Made by a program: the position numbers and the translations under genes
Assembly: GCA_015066085.1 (NCBI GenBank)
Contig: SVPA01000006.1
Span: forward strand, 18,171 to 82,170
Length of the DNA stretch: 64,000 nucleotides
Direction: 5' to 3'
Source: Oscillospiraceae bacterium
Lineage (GTDB): Bacteria > Bacillota > Clostridia > Oscillospirales > Acutalibacteraceae
Notes under the pieces: generated by a model
Databases searched by the model: none
Told to the model about the DNA's origin: nothing
Seen by the model: the letters and a program-made list of their open reading frames with translations, nothing else
Shown here: positions 33,878 through 43,043 of the stretch, in pieces
Numbering within the stretch: the first letter of the stretch is position 1
How the letters are laid out: each line of letters starts with the position of its first letter

Positions 33878-35398
33878 ATGACAGAGCAAATGTGGCATAT
33901 TATAGCCTTTGTGTGTTATTTCCTTATTGTCCTCGGTGTCGGCATTACTTTTTTCTTTAAGTCAAAAGGCGGCGGAGAAAAGGAATACTTTTTAGGCGGA
34001 CGCAATATGGGCCCCTGGGTAACCGCTTTGTCGGCTCAGGCGTCGGATATGTCGGCGTGGCTGCTGATGGGTCTGCCCGGTTCAATTCTTGCCTTCGGTT
34101 TTGGCGAAGTCTGGATTGGCGTCGGTCTTGCCCTTGGTACTGCGGCTAACTGGATTTTTACGGCTAAAAGACTTCGCCGTTTTTCTAAAGCGGCAGGGGA
34201 CTCTATAACCCTTCCGCAGTATCTTTCTAACCGCTTCGGCGGCGGTAAAACCGTGCTTCAAACCGTTTGTGCCCTTATTTTCCTTGTCTGCTTTACCGTT
34301 TATGTTGCTTCTGCCTTTGTTGCGGGTACCGACGTTTTCACAACCGTTTTCCCCGCCCTTGAAAAGAATGTTGCAATGCTGATTTTCGGTGCAATCATTT
34401 TGGCTTACACCTTTATGGGAGGCTTTAAGGCGGTTTGCTGGACCGACTTTTTCCAGGGCTTTTTAATGCTCGCTGCCGTTCTTGCCGTTCCCATTTTGGC
34501 GGCCGTTTCGGGAGAGGCTAACCCCGAATTTTTAAAAGAAACCTATACATATTTAGACGGTGCGAAAGAGGTTTCCTGTGTATTTGTAGGAACACCTTTT
34601 GAAGCAACCTGGCAGGATATTGCTTCGGGACTTGCCTGGGGTCTTGGCTACTTCGGTATGCCCCACATTCTTGTCCGTTTTATGTCTATCAGAAAGTCAA
34701 AAGAAATAAAAACTGCCGCAACCGTTGCTATTATCTGGGTTGTAATCGCCCTTGCCGCAGTTAGCGTTATGGCAATTCTCGGCAGAATGATTATAGGACC
34801 CGAAATTTTAGCCGCCGGTTCACAGAAGATGGTCTTTATTGAACTTGCTAAAAGATACTTCCATCCGCTTCTCGCAGGTCTTTTAATGTCGGCAATTATT
34901 GCGGCTTCTATGTCTACCGCCGACAGCCAACTTCTTGTTGCTTCTTCTTCCTTTACTTCGGATATCTATAAACCCCTTATCCGCAAAGGAGCAAAGGATA
35001 AAGAGGTTATGTGGATTGGAAGAGCCGTTGTTGTAGTTGTTGCGATTGTTGCCTTCTTTATTGCAAGTAGCAAGGGAAGCGGAGCACAGGCAATTATGGA
35101 CCTCGTTGAAAACGCTTGGGCAGGTTTCGGCTCGGCTTTCGGCCCGGTTGTAATTCTTTCGCTCTTCTGGAAACGCTTTAACTACCAGGGCGCACTCGCC
35201 GGTGTAATTGCCGGTGCGGTTGTCGATGTGGTATGGCTCTTTGCCGGTCTTTCGGCCTCAACCGGAATTTACGAACTTATCCCCGGATTTATCGCAGGTT
35301 TAGTCTTTGCGGTAGTAGTTACCCTTCTTACCAAAAAGCCTGACGGAACTGTTGAGGCAATCTTTGAAACCGCAACCAACCCCGAACTTGACGACTAA
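33878..35398 (+). CDS. putP: Sodium/proline symporter PutP
   Basis: The start is the ATG at 33878, after AGAGGTG; the in-frame GTG at 33869 is inside the site. The 506-residue protein has about 13 hydrophobic segments and SSS-family signatures: 'YFLGGRNMGPWVTALSAQASDMSAWLLMGLPG', 'FTVYVASAFVAGTDVF' and 'MSAIIAASMSTADSQLLVASSSFTSDIY', which carry PutP sodium- and proline-site serines. It imports proline with sodium. It follows the lysyl-tRNA synthetase by 14 bases and is ended by two terminators. Confidence 0.94.
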   Translation: MTEQMWHIIAFVCYFLIVLGVGITFFFKSKGGGEKEYFLGGRNMGPWVTALSAQASDMSAWLLMGLPGSILAFGFGEVWIGVGLALGTAANWIFTAKRLRRFSKAAGDSITLPQYLSNRFGGGKTVLQTVCALIFLVCFTVYVASAFVAGTDVFTTVFPALEKNVAMLIFGAIILAYTFMGGFKAVCWTDFFQGFLMLAAVLAVPILAAVSGEANPEFLKETYTYLDGAKEVSCVFVGTPFEATWQDIASGLAWGLGYFGMPHILVRFMSIRKSKEIKTAATVAIIWVVIALAAVSVMAILGRMIIGPEILAAGSQKMVFIELAKRYFHPLLAGLLMSAIIAASMSTADSQLLVASSSFTSDIYKPLIRKGAKDKEVMWIGRAVVVVVAIVAFFIASSKGSGAQAIMDLVENAWAGFGSAFGPVVILSLFWKRFNYQGALAGVIAGAVVDVVWLFAGLSASTGIYELIPGFIAGLVFAVVVTLLTKKPDGTVEAIFETATNPELDD

Positions 35399-35409
35399 TT
35401 AAACACTTT

Positions 35410-35447
35410 AATCCCACAACACTCACATTAGAGTTGTGGGATTTTTT
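35410..35447 (+). terminator. Rho-independent terminator after putP
   Basis: AATCCCACAAC pairs with GTTGTGGGATT and the stem is followed by seven T (35441-35447). Confidence 0.9.
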
Positions 35448-35452
35448 TATGT

Positions 35453-35493
35453 CCGATTTACCCCGATTTATGTCGTGGTAAGTCGGTTTTTTT
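35453..35493 (+). terminator. Second terminator before the phage-derived cassette
   Basis: CCGATTTACC (35453-35462) pairs with GGTAAGTCGG (35477-35486, one G-T pair), followed by seven T. It insulates the cassette from putP. The remaining 40 bases to the first cassette gene hold no recognisable vegetative promoter. Confidence 0.8.
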
Positions 35494-35533
35494 GTTGCTA
35501 AAATAAAGCAAACACAAAAAGGGAGGGTAAAGG

Positions 35534-35791
35534 GTGGCGAAAAGTTTTCAAACCGAACTAAAAAATATTTTAGCCCAAAAAGCCACCGACCAGGAGAAAA
35601 CGGGGCTTTTAGAAAAAGGGATTCATATTAAAAACCCTACTAAACAGACCGTTCTTGCCGCCGCCCTTTACGAAAAGGCGGCAAAGGGCGACCTTTCCTC
35701 CCTTAAAGAAATTTTTTGTCGAATAGGGCTTCAAACAGGAGAGGGCGGAGGTGTTGTTCTTATTGATGATATCGCAAATAAGAATAAGTGA
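35534..35791 (+). CDS. Small phage protein, candidate small terminase subunit
   Basis: The GTG at 35534 follows GGGAGGG. The 85-residue product is helical and basic at first ('LKNILAQKATDQEKTGLLEKGI'), then has 'NPTKQTVLAAALYEKAAKGDLSSLKEIFCRIG', an Ala-rich helical hairpin. It is directly upstream of and overlapping the large terminase, where small terminases lie. The 'AAKGDLSALKEI' pattern occurs in terminase-adjacent small proteins. I see no clear helix-turn-helix, so the assignment rests on position and size. Confidence 0.6.
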   Translation: MAKSFQTELKNILAQKATDQEKTGLLEKGIHIKNPTKQTVLAAALYEKAAKGDLSSLKEIFCRIGLQTGEGGGVVLIDDIANKNK

Positions 35792-37022
35792 TACCGTAGG
35801 GGGCGGATATGACAAGTTTTGGGAGAGCAAAAAGCGTTACCGGGTTGTAAAGGGCGGAAAAGGAAGCAAAAAGAGTTCGACTACCGCACTAAATCTAATC
35901 TACCGACTGCTTAAATACCACGAGAGTAATGTTCTTGTTGTAAGGGCGGTAATGAATACCCATAGGGATTCAACCTTTGCCCAACTTAAATGGGCCCAGG
36001 AGAAACTCGGGGTTGCCCACCTTTTTAAAAACACCGTGTCTCCCCTTGAAATGATTTATCTGCCGACGGGACAGAAAATAATCTTTCGAGGTTTTGACGA
36101 TGTTTTAAAACTCGCCTCAACAACGGTTGAAAAGGGGTATTTAAACTTTGTCTGGGTTGAGGAGGCCTTTGAGATTGAAAATCTCGAAGACTTCGAAAAA
36201 TTGGACCTTTCGGTCCCCAGAGGTAAAATTCCCGACGGCCTTTTTAAACAGACAACGGTTACCTTTAACCCCTGGAGCGAAAAGCATTGGCTTAAAAAAC
36301 GCTTTTTCGACACCCCCTCGCCCGATACCGATACCTTTACCACCAACTACCTTTGCAACGAGTTTTTGGACAATACCGACCGAGCCGTTTTTGAGAAACT
36401 CAAAGCCGAGCATCCAAGAAGATATGCCGTTGCCGGTCTTGGCGAGTGGGGAATTGCCGAGGGGCTTGTCTATGAAAATTGGCAAGAGGGTGTGCTCGAA
36501 TGTAAAGAGGAGGACTGGGAAGCCTTTTTCGGCCTTGACTACGGCTACACCTCTGACCCGACCGCCTTTATCGCAATTCAGGTTAACCGAAAAGAAAAAC
36601 AGATATATGTCTTCGACGAAATTTATAAACGGAAAATGTTTAACTGCGATATTGCAAAGGCGATAATCGAAAAGGGTTACGCTAAAGAGAGAATCCGTGC
36701 CGACAGTGCCGAGCCAAAAACCAACGACGACCTCAGAAGATTGGGTATAAGCCGAATTTTGCCCTCGGTAAAGGGCAAGGACAGTGTTATAAACGGGATT
36801 ATGAATATAAGCGAATACCGAATAACCGTAAACCCCCGTTGCAAAAACACTTTAGCCGAACTTTCAAGTTACTGCTGGGACAAAAACGAGCAGAATGTTC
36901 CCCTTGATAAGAATAATCACTTAATGGACGCAATGAGATACGCCTTTTATGATGTTAAGAAAAGAGGCAACGAGGAGATAAAAGGTTATATGAAGACCTT
37001 GAAAGGAGAGTGGGATATTTGA
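35766..37022 (+). CDS. terL: Phage terminase large subunit (PBSX/Terminase_3 type)
   Basis: I take the ATG at 35766, inside the preceding gene and about 14 bases after GGCGGAGG; a TTG at 35763 or GTG at 35751 is possible. The 418-residue protein has the ATPase Walker A 'GGKGSKKSS' (about 30-38), Walker B 'FVWVEEAFEI' and coupling region, then an RNase H-like nuclease with acidic residues in 'FGLDYGYTSDPTAF', 'RADSAEP' and 'NNHLMDAMRYA'. All catalytic motifs look intact. It packages DNA into procapsids. No premature stop or frameshift is present. Confidence 0.93.
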   Translation: MISQIRISDTVGGGYDKFWESKKRYRVVKGGKGSKKSSTTALNLIYRLLKYHESNVLVVRAVMNTHRDSTFAQLKWAQEKLGVAHLFKNTVSPLEMIYLPTGQKIIFRGFDDVLKLASTTVEKGYLNFVWVEEAFEIENLEDFEKLDLSVPRGKIPDGLFKQTTVTFNPWSEKHWLKKRFFDTPSPDTDTFTTNYLCNEFLDNTDRAVFEKLKAEHPRRYAVAGLGEWGIAEGLVYENWQEGVLECKEEDWEAFFGLDYGYTSDPTAFIAIQVNRKEKQIYVFDEIYKRKMFNCDIAKAIIEKGYAKERIRADSAEPKTNDDLRRLGISRILPSVKGKDSVINGIMNISEYRITVNPRCKNTLAELSSYCWDKNEQNVPLDKNNHLMDAMRYAFYDVKKRGNEEIKGYMKTLKGEWDI

Positions 37023-37195
37023 CGGCAACCGTTATTTTAGCCTTGCTGTCGGTTTTTGTTTTTGGCTTTTTTCTTGGAACAAAAAGAGGAAAGCCAAAGG
37101 CGGAAAACAAGGTTATTACACCAAAAAAACAAGCCGAAACAAGCAAGAGCGAAATCTCAAATTTTTTAAACTACGACGGCACAAAACAGGAGTGA
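37019..37195 (+). CDS. Small single-pass membrane protein in the phage cassette
   Basis: The TTG at 37019 overlaps the terL TGA and follows AGGAG by ten bases; the GTG at 37010 is too close to that site. The 58-residue product has an N-terminal helix (ATVILALLSVFVFGFFLGTKRG) and a charged tail. It could be a lysis or membrane factor, but its location within the packaging genes is unusual for a holin. The family is not recognised. Confidence 0.55.
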   Translation: MTATVILALLSVFVFGFFLGTKRGKPKAENKVITPKKQAETSKSEISNFLNYDGTKQE

Positions 37196-37240
37196 ACCGA
37201 GTAAAAACTCGATTTATATAAAAAGAAAGGATTGAATCAA

Positions 37241-37885
37241 ATGGAAGAAAAAGTAAATCAAACTTTAGGCGGTCAACCAGAACCCCAAGGGGAAAATTTA
37301 CCGCCCGAAAAGGCTGATACCATACAGCATCAGGGCAAAACCGAATCAACCTTTGTTGAGGTGAAGTTTAATAAGGAAACCAAAAAACTCACGCTCGATG
37401 AGGCAGCAACCTTAGCGCAAAAGGGAATGAAGTTCGACATGATTTCCGATGACTTTTTAAGGCTTAAATCTATAGCCGAGGCCGACGGGCTTTCGGTCAG
37501 AGAGTATATTAACCGCCTTGACAGTAAGATTAACGAAGAAAAGGTGTCCGAACTTGCCGAAAAATGCGGCGGGGATAAAGAACTTGCTCAAAGAGTTCTT
37601 AACGCCGAAAGGGGCAACCGCACAGATAAGGAGGCTCAGTTTTTTGCTGAATTCCCCGACCTTGACCCGAAAAGTTTACCCGAAGAAGTCAAAACGGCCG
37701 CAGAAATTAAAGGAACAGGACTGTTATTTGAGTATCTTCTGTATGACCACAGAAAAAGGGTTGCCGCCGCCGAGGAAAATCTCCGACAAGAAAAAGCGGA
37801 GATGTCAAGTCTCGGTTCACTGTCCTGCGGGACAAATACAAACGCCATAGACGCCGAATTTTTAAAGGGCGTCTGGGGCAGATAA
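37241..37885 (+). CDS. Candidate capsid scaffolding protein
   Basis: The ATG at 37241 lies ten bases after GAAAGG; a TTG at 37232 is less likely. The 214-residue product is acidic and almost wholly helical, with a Gln/Pro/Gly-rich start, 'FVEVKFNKETKKLTLDEAATLAQKGMKFD', and Lys/Glu-rich helices to the end. This composition and its place directly before the major capsid gene match phage scaffolding proteins. The assignment rests on context and composition. Confidence 0.7.
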   Translation: MEEKVNQTLGGQPEPQGENLPPEKADTIQHQGKTESTFVEVKFNKETKKLTLDEAATLAQKGMKFDMISDDFLRLKSIAEADGLSVREYINRLDSKINEEKVSELAEKCGGDKELAQRVLNAERGNRTDKEAQFFAEFPDLDPKSLPEEVKTAAEIKGTGLLFEYLLYDHRKRVAAAEENLRQEKAEMSSLGSLSCGTNTNAIDAEFLKGVWGR

Positions 37886-37895
37886 GGAGAAAAAT

Positions 37896-39068
37896 ATGTC
37901 TATCAATTCTATCGCTTCGGCCGAAATCTATTCTGCCGAACTCGACCGTGTGTTCGAGGCAAAAAGTGCAACTGCCTTCTTTGCAGATAACGCACTTCGC
38001 ACACGCTTTGTAGGAGCAAAAACCGTAATTATCCCCGATGTAGAATTCGAGGGTCTTACCAACTATGACCGTGCAGGCGGTTTTTCAAACGGCGCAGTTA
38101 CCGTTTCAAACACCTCTTACACAATGTCTATGGACCGCGCCCGTTCTCTTCAGATTGACCGTGAAGATATGGACGAAACAGGCATTGCCTCTCTTGCGGG
38201 AAAAATTCTCGGCGAATATGTTCGCACCAAGGTTATCCCCGAGTGCGACGCTTATGTAATGTCCAAACTCGGCGGTATTGCTAAAGCAAAGGGCAATCTT
38301 GTAAAGGGCAACCTTGACAAACCTTTTGAAACCTTTACAAATCTTGTAAATCAGGTTCAGTCGGTTGCCGGTTATGACAGCGAACTCGTTTGCTTTGTAG
38401 ACTCTGCTGCATACGCCGCTCTTATGTCTTCTGATGAACTCACCAGAATGATTACCGTTTCCGACTTTAAACAGGGCGAAGTAAACCTTAAGGTTAAGTC
38501 GATTAACGGCGTTGCAATTATTCCGGTTGTAAGCGAACGCATGAAGACCGCATACAACTTCACAAACGGCGGATTCAAACCTGCCGACAACGCAAGTGAA
38601 ATTTTTATGCTCGTTCTTCCCAAAACCGCCGCACATCTTGTTAAGAAGACCGAGAAAATGAGAATTTTCACTCCCGAACAGAACGCTAACGCCGACGCTT
38701 ACAAGTTTGACTACCGCATCTACTACGATGTATTCGTAAAGGCTTCTGCTTCTGACAGCGTATGGGCTTGGATTTCCTCCCCCGTGACCATCGTTTCCCA
38801 GCCTGAAGACCTTGTTGTCGAAGAGGGAATTATAACCGAAAAACTTTCGGTAGTCGCAACAACCGACGATGACTCGTCTATCACATACCAGTGGTATAAG
38901 TGCGACACTAAGACAGGAAAGGGCGCCGCTAAAATAGAAAACGCTCAAAACAGCGAGTACGCCTTGTCAAACAGTCTTGAGGAAGGTGAGTTCTACTTCT
39001 TCTGTAAGGTAACGGTTGACGGAACCCACACCGTTTCCACCGACATCGCTACAGTTATTGTAGAATAA
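37896..39068 (+). CDS. Major capsid protein with C-terminal Ig-like domain
   Basis: The first 290 or so residues resemble HK97-fold coat proteins of clostridial phages: 'EIYSAELDRVFEAKSATAFF', 'KTVIIPDVEFEGLTNYDR', 'TMSMDRARSLQIDREDMDETG', and 'IRIYYDVFVKASASDSVWAW'-type end. From about residue 297 a separate Ig-like domain follows: 'VTIVSQPEDLVVEEG', 'TYQWYKCDTKTGKG' with the core Trp and Cys, and 'GEFYFFCKVTVDGTH'. Ig-like domains on capsids are known to bind surface glycans. The gene is intact at 390 residues, with GGAGA upstream. Confidence 0.87.
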   Translation: MSINSIASAEIYSAELDRVFEAKSATAFFADNALRTRFVGAKTVIIPDVEFEGLTNYDRAGGFSNGAVTVSNTSYTMSMDRARSLQIDREDMDETGIASLAGKILGEYVRTKVIPECDAYVMSKLGGIAKAKGNLVKGNLDKPFETFTNLVNQVQSVAGYDSELVCFVDSAAYAALMSSDELTRMITVSDFKQGEVNLKVKSINGVAIIPVVSERMKTAYNFTNGGFKPADNASEIFMLVLPKTAAHLVKKTEKMRIFTPEQNANADAYKFDYRIYYDVFVKASASDSVWAWISSPVTIVSQPEDLVVEEGIITEKLSVVATTDDDSSITYQWYKCDTKTGKGAAKIENAQNSEYALSNSLEEGEFYFFCKVTVDGTHTVSTDIATVIVE

Positions 39069-39075
39069 TTTTAAA

Positions 39076-39099
39076 GGGTTTGCCCAAAAGGGCAAACCC
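39076..39099 (+). terminator. Hairpin after the capsid gene
   Basis: GGGTTTGCCC (39076-39085) pairs with GGGCAAACCC (39090-39099) around AAAA, followed by GATTTT. A partial terminator here would raise capsid mRNA relative to downstream genes. The next ribosome-binding site, AGGAGG, lies 12 bases on. Confidence 0.75.
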
Positions 39100-39122
39100 G
39101 ATTTTAAAAAAGGAGGATTCTG

Positions 39123-40742
39123 ATGATAAACAGTCCTGAAAAAATATTTTCGCAGTATCAAACGGCGGCGGCGTTTAAAGAAACGCTCGGGAAACACGGA
39201 CTTTCTGAACAGAACCGAATAAATGAAAGATTTTATGTGGGAGACCAGTGGCACGGAGCCGCCTGTGGCAGTGACCGCCCCCTTGTCCGTCATAATGTCA
39301 TTAGAAGAATAGGGGACTTTAAGATTGCCGAACTTTCGTCCGCCCCCGTTGATGTCCGCTTTTTTGCCGAAGGGTTTGCGCAGAACAGTGCGGTGAGCGA
39401 ACTGATTTTAAGCGAAAGAAAGGCTTTGTCAAAAGAGGGCAAAACTATTTTTGCGCCTTTAAAGTCGGAAAACGAGATTGCGCTTATGGTTTCCGCCCTT
39501 AATTCCTACCGCAAAACAACCGAAAAAAGAATCGGACTTGCAAGGATTATTGACCTTGCTTTAAGAGATGCCTATATTACGGGAACGGGCGCTGTTTATA
39601 CCTACTATGACCCCGATATAGAAACGGGACTTTTTGCCGACCGGATAGGCTCAACTCAAATTCTCGGCGACATTGTCTGCGAGAGAATAAGGGTTGAAAA
39701 TATTTATTTTGGCGACCCCGCCGTAACCGAACTTCAAAAACAGCCTTTTATAATCTTGACCGAACAGAAAAGCGGTTTCGACCTGTCTTTCGAGGCTAAA
39801 CGCTTCGGCGCCCCCGAGCCTCATATTGACCGACTTGCCTCAAAAGGAGAAGAAAAACTGACTGTTTTTACTAAACTTTATAAGGTAAAGAAAGGCAATA
39901 AGACAGAGGTTTTTGCGGTAAAGACTACAAAGGACAGTATCGTCCGACCCGATTTTTCAATGGGTATAGAGGTCTATCCGCTTTCAATCTTCTGCTTTGA
40001 AAAACGGGAGGGCTGCATCTACGGTCAAAGCGAGATTTCCTATATAATTCCAAACCAGATTGCAATAAACCGAATGCTAACGGCCGGAGTATGGTCGGCA
40101 ATGTCTGCGGGAATGCCTCTTATGGTCGTAAACGGGGATTTGGTAGGCGGAGAAATTACAAACGAGCCGGGCCAGGTCATCAAGGTTTTCGGAACTCCCG
40201 AAGAAACTCGCAGCGCAATAAACTACATTAACCCGCCCGACCACTCTGAGGGCTACAATCAGGCGGTTGACAGCCTGATTTATAACACACTAACCCAGTG
40301 TGGTGCAAACGAAGCGGCGCTTGGCGATATGGAGGCGACCAATACCTCGGCTATCATCGAACTCAGAGAAGCGTCGGCAAAGTACCTTGTTCCCCTTAAA
40401 AACCGCTATTATCGGTTTTTGGAGGACATAGCGCTTGTGTGGAAGAACTTCTTCTTTGCTATGTACGGCAAACGCTGTCTTAAAATATCCGACGAAAACG
40501 GGATATGGTATTTCCCCTTTGATGCGGCGAAATATTCTTCCCTTGTCCTTTCGGTAAATGCCGTTGCCACCGAGGGAATGACAAGGTCGAAACAATACAC
40601 CTTAAATACTCTCGGCACACTTCTTGAAAAGGGAGCGATTACCCCCTTGCAGTATTTAAAGAGAATACCCGAGGGAATAATTCCCGACCTTAAAAATCTT
40701 ATAGGCGAAATGGAAAAGGAGGCAGAAAATGAACGGATATAA
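39123..40742 (+). CDS. Phage portal protein
   Basis: This 539-residue protein has the layout of P22-type portals: 'RINERFYVGDQWHG' near the start, 'RPLVRHNVIRRIGDFKIAELSSAPVDVRF', the mid-region 'GCIYGQSEISYIIPNQIAINRMLTAGVWSAMSAGMPLM' and the stem-helix region 'ATNTSAIIELREASAKYLVPLKNRYYRFLEDIALVWKNFFF'. It would form the dodecameric DNA gate. It lies after the capsid gene rather than before, which is not the usual siphophage order. It overlaps the next gene by 14 bases. Confidence 0.85.
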   Translation: MINSPEKIFSQYQTAAAFKETLGKHGLSEQNRINERFYVGDQWHGAACGSDRPLVRHNVIRRIGDFKIAELSSAPVDVRFFAEGFAQNSAVSELILSERKALSKEGKTIFAPLKSENEIALMVSALNSYRKTTEKRIGLARIIDLALRDAYITGTGAVYTYYDPDIETGLFADRIGSTQILGDIVCERIRVENIYFGDPAVTELQKQPFIILTEQKSGFDLSFEAKRFGAPEPHIDRLASKGEEKLTVFTKLYKVKKGNKTEVFAVKTTKDSIVRPDFSMGIEVYPLSIFCFEKREGCIYGQSEISYIIPNQIAINRMLTAGVWSAMSAGMPLMVVNGDLVGGEITNEPGQVIKVFGTPEETRSAINYINPPDHSEGYNQAVDSLIYNTLTQCGANEAALGDMEATNTSAIIELREASAKYLVPLKNRYYRFLEDIALVWKNFFFAMYGKRCLKISDENGIWYFPFDAAKYSSLVLSVNAVATEGMTRSKQYTLNTLGTLLEKGAITPLQYLKRIPEGIIPDLKNLIGEMEKEAENERI

Positions 40743-41058
40743 AGTTCTTGAAGAAGGGGCAAAACTAATCGGAATTTCAAGTCTTGACGACAATCTTAAA
40801 ATAATCGGTCTGCCTCTTTTAAACTCGGTGGTTGAAGATATGGGATTTGTTAGCCTTCCCTCGCTGTCGCATTTGATAGGTCTACCCTCCGACAGCCACC
40901 GCAGAACCCTTGTTTTCGGGGTAGCGATGCTTTTAGCCAACGCCCTTGGCGACACCGAGGCAAGAGAGTCTATGTCGGACATATATTCAAAGCGGCTCGG
41001 TCTTATAAAGGGGAGCGTTTCGTCGGTTAGAGATGTGATGCCTAAGGGGGAGATTTAA
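40729..41058 (+). CDS. Candidate head-tail adaptor protein
   Basis: The 109-residue product is mostly helical, and starts inside the portal gene after AAAGGAGG. Size, helical character ('HRRTLVFGVAMLLANALGDTEARESMSDIYSKRLGLIKG' fits a connector helix bundle) and position directly after the portal match gp4/gp6-type connector proteins. It ends in TAATG overlap with the next gene. The assignment is by context. Confidence 0.65.
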   Translation: MNGYKVLEEGAKLIGISSLDDNLKIIGLPLLNSVVEDMGFVSLPSLSHLIGLPSDSHRRTLVFGVAMLLANALGDTEARESMSDIYSKRLGLIKGSVSSVRDVMPKGEI

Positions 41059-43031
41059 TGAAATTCCAAAACGCTCAAAAAAAGGCAAAACGCATATATC
41101 TTCCGCTTAAAGCCGATAAAAACGAGCAAAATACGGCAGAATTTTTAAACTGCAGTTATAAAGACCGTCAGGTAGTTTGCCGAGAAGGTTTTGACTGCGA
41201 CCTATATAACCCGATTTACCGAAGCGATTTCAGCCCCTACACCGAAAACGAACTTGTCTTAACCGAATGTTATCTCTATATTAGGGGCAAATACGGCAGA
41301 GTTGCCGTTTCTAAAGCCGATAACCTTATGGGCTCGGTTATATTCTTTATGAAAATCGTTTTTATTGACGGCGAGGTTTTGGATATCGGCAGTATCGAGT
41401 TTAATCGGGTAACATTCGATGCCTTTGGCTATCCTGACAGTTTCACCGTGTTTAGCGGTAAGGCAACCAAAGGCTGTGGAATTTATTTTATCAGCCGTCA
41501 GATTTACGGTGGCGACTATGAAGACTTTGTTCGGGTTATGGAACTCGATAAGGATATGGAGAATTGGACTTTGCTTGACGATTCTGAAATCTACGCCCCC
41601 GTTTTGCTTGTGAACGGCCGAGGGGAGTCTTACTTTTTTTCCTCTACCTACGGTGTATATCTGGATTTACCCGACCCCATTTCTCTTCAGAGCAGAAACC
41701 TTTTAAACGGCCGTTTCATATCATATTATACGTCGGACCACGCTTCTACCGCTTTCACCCTCCCCCTTTCAGAACTTGACAACAGTTTGGTTAAATGTAG
41801 TTTTGAGCAGTCGGGAGAAATTACCGAGTGGAAAATTTTCGCCGACGCCGAAAACTCCGACCCCGTCCTTTTTGAAGGGCAGCAGATTGTCATGCTTTGT
41901 GACCGCCAAAAAGGAAGAGTTTATTTTAAAACAGCCGACGGTGTAGATTTTGCTTTCGCTTATACGGGTCAACCTAACAACATTAAGATAGAGGCATATA
42001 AGACAACCCCTGCCGATAAAATTAAGGTTGCTTCAATGAATGTCTGTCACCCCCTTCCGTCTGACAGCGGTAAAACCGAAAATAAAGTATCGGCTTTCTA
42101 TGGCGGGTATCTTCATCCCTCGACTGTTTTGTTTAACAGCCCGAAAAACCCCCTCTATTTTCCGCAGTCAAGCCAGTATTCCCTCGGCGAAAACGAAAAA
42201 GGAATTACAAAAATTCTTTTTAAAGACCAAAATATTCTTGCTTTTAAGGAAGACGGACTATTTACCGCTATGGTTAAAACCTCCGCCGACACACAGGAAC
42301 TTAACCTTAACGCCGAGATTAAAAAAACGGCCGACGGTTATAATTTGAGCTTTAAAAAGGTTATAGACTTCCCCTGTGAGCCCGTTCCAAAAAGCATTGG
42401 AAAACTCGGCTCGGATATTGTTTTTGTAAACACAAATCGGGAAATACTCAAACTCACTAAAACTTGGGAAATTGAAACAATCGGCAAAACAAAGACCGAC
42501 GCCGACGGATTTGGAATATCCTGCGGTAACAGGTATATTTATTTTTACGGCGAGGGCGCTGCGGTAGTCGAGGGCGAATCGGTTTCAAGTTGGGCGCTGC
42601 CCTCAAACATTGTGGGCGGATTTGCCTATCTTGATAAACTTATTCTTTTTTCAAGCCTGTATGAAAACGGGGTCTACATTCTCTATCCCGTTTGGGTTTC
42701 GGGAAACCTTGACCGAAAGGTGATTATATCTGACACTGTGGCTAAAAAAATCGAGAGTGAAATAACGGCAGAGTGCAGTTTTTATCCCTTTAAAAAAGAA
42801 GACGGCTGTGTAAAAATTTCAAAAATCCGTATAGACGGTCAGACCGACAATATAACCGTAACCCTTTCTGACAAAGAGGGTAGACGCCAAAAAAGCCGTG
42901 TGAGTCTTTATAGAGGCAAGACGGTCTTTACAAACGGATTTACAGGCTACAACCCAAAACTCACACTTAACTTTTCCTCGGGGAAAATTGAGGGAGTTGC
43001 GGTCGAGTATCATACTTTAAATATTTTTTAA
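41058..43031 (+). CDS. Large structural protein, possible short-tail nozzle or stopper
   Basis: This 657-residue protein has almost only beta-strand pattern with repeated short blocks such as 'GKLGSDIVFVNTNREILKL', 'FGISCGNRYIYFYGEG' and 'GFAYLDKLILFSSLYENGVYILYPVW', which suggest a beta-propeller. The block 'FPQSSQYSLGENEKGITKILFKDQNILAFKEDGLFTAMV' resembles the propeller part of short-tail nozzle proteins (P22 gp10/T7 gp12-like). Together with a P22-type portal and no tape measure this points to a podovirus-like short tail. The nozzle role is inference from pattern and position. Confidence 0.55.
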   Translation: MKFQNAQKKAKRIYLPLKADKNEQNTAEFLNCSYKDRQVVCREGFDCDLYNPIYRSDFSPYTENELVLTECYLYIRGKYGRVAVSKADNLMGSVIFFMKIVFIDGEVLDIGSIEFNRVTFDAFGYPDSFTVFSGKATKGCGIYFISRQIYGGDYEDFVRVMELDKDMENWTLLDDSEIYAPVLLVNGRGESYFFSSTYGVYLDLPDPISLQSRNLLNGRFISYYTSDHASTAFTLPLSELDNSLVKCSFEQSGEITEWKIFADAENSDPVLFEGQQIVMLCDRQKGRVYFKTADGVDFAFAYTGQPNNIKIEAYKTTPADKIKVASMNVCHPLPSDSGKTENKVSAFYGGYLHPSTVLFNSPKNPLYFPQSSQYSLGENEKGITKILFKDQNILAFKEDGLFTAMVKTSADTQELNLNAEIKKTADGYNLSFKKVIDFPCEPVPKSIGKLGSDIVFVNTNREILKLTKTWEIETIGKTKTDADGFGISCGNRYIYFYGEGAAVVEGESVSSWALPSNIVGGFAYLDKLILFSSLYENGVYILYPVWVSGNLDRKVIISDTVAKKIESEITAECSFYPFKKEDGCVKISKIRIDGQTDNITVTLSDKEGRRQKSRVSLYRGKTVFTNGFTGYNPKLTLNFSSGKIEGVAVEYHTLNIF

Positions 43032-43043
43032 GGAAGTGAAAAA

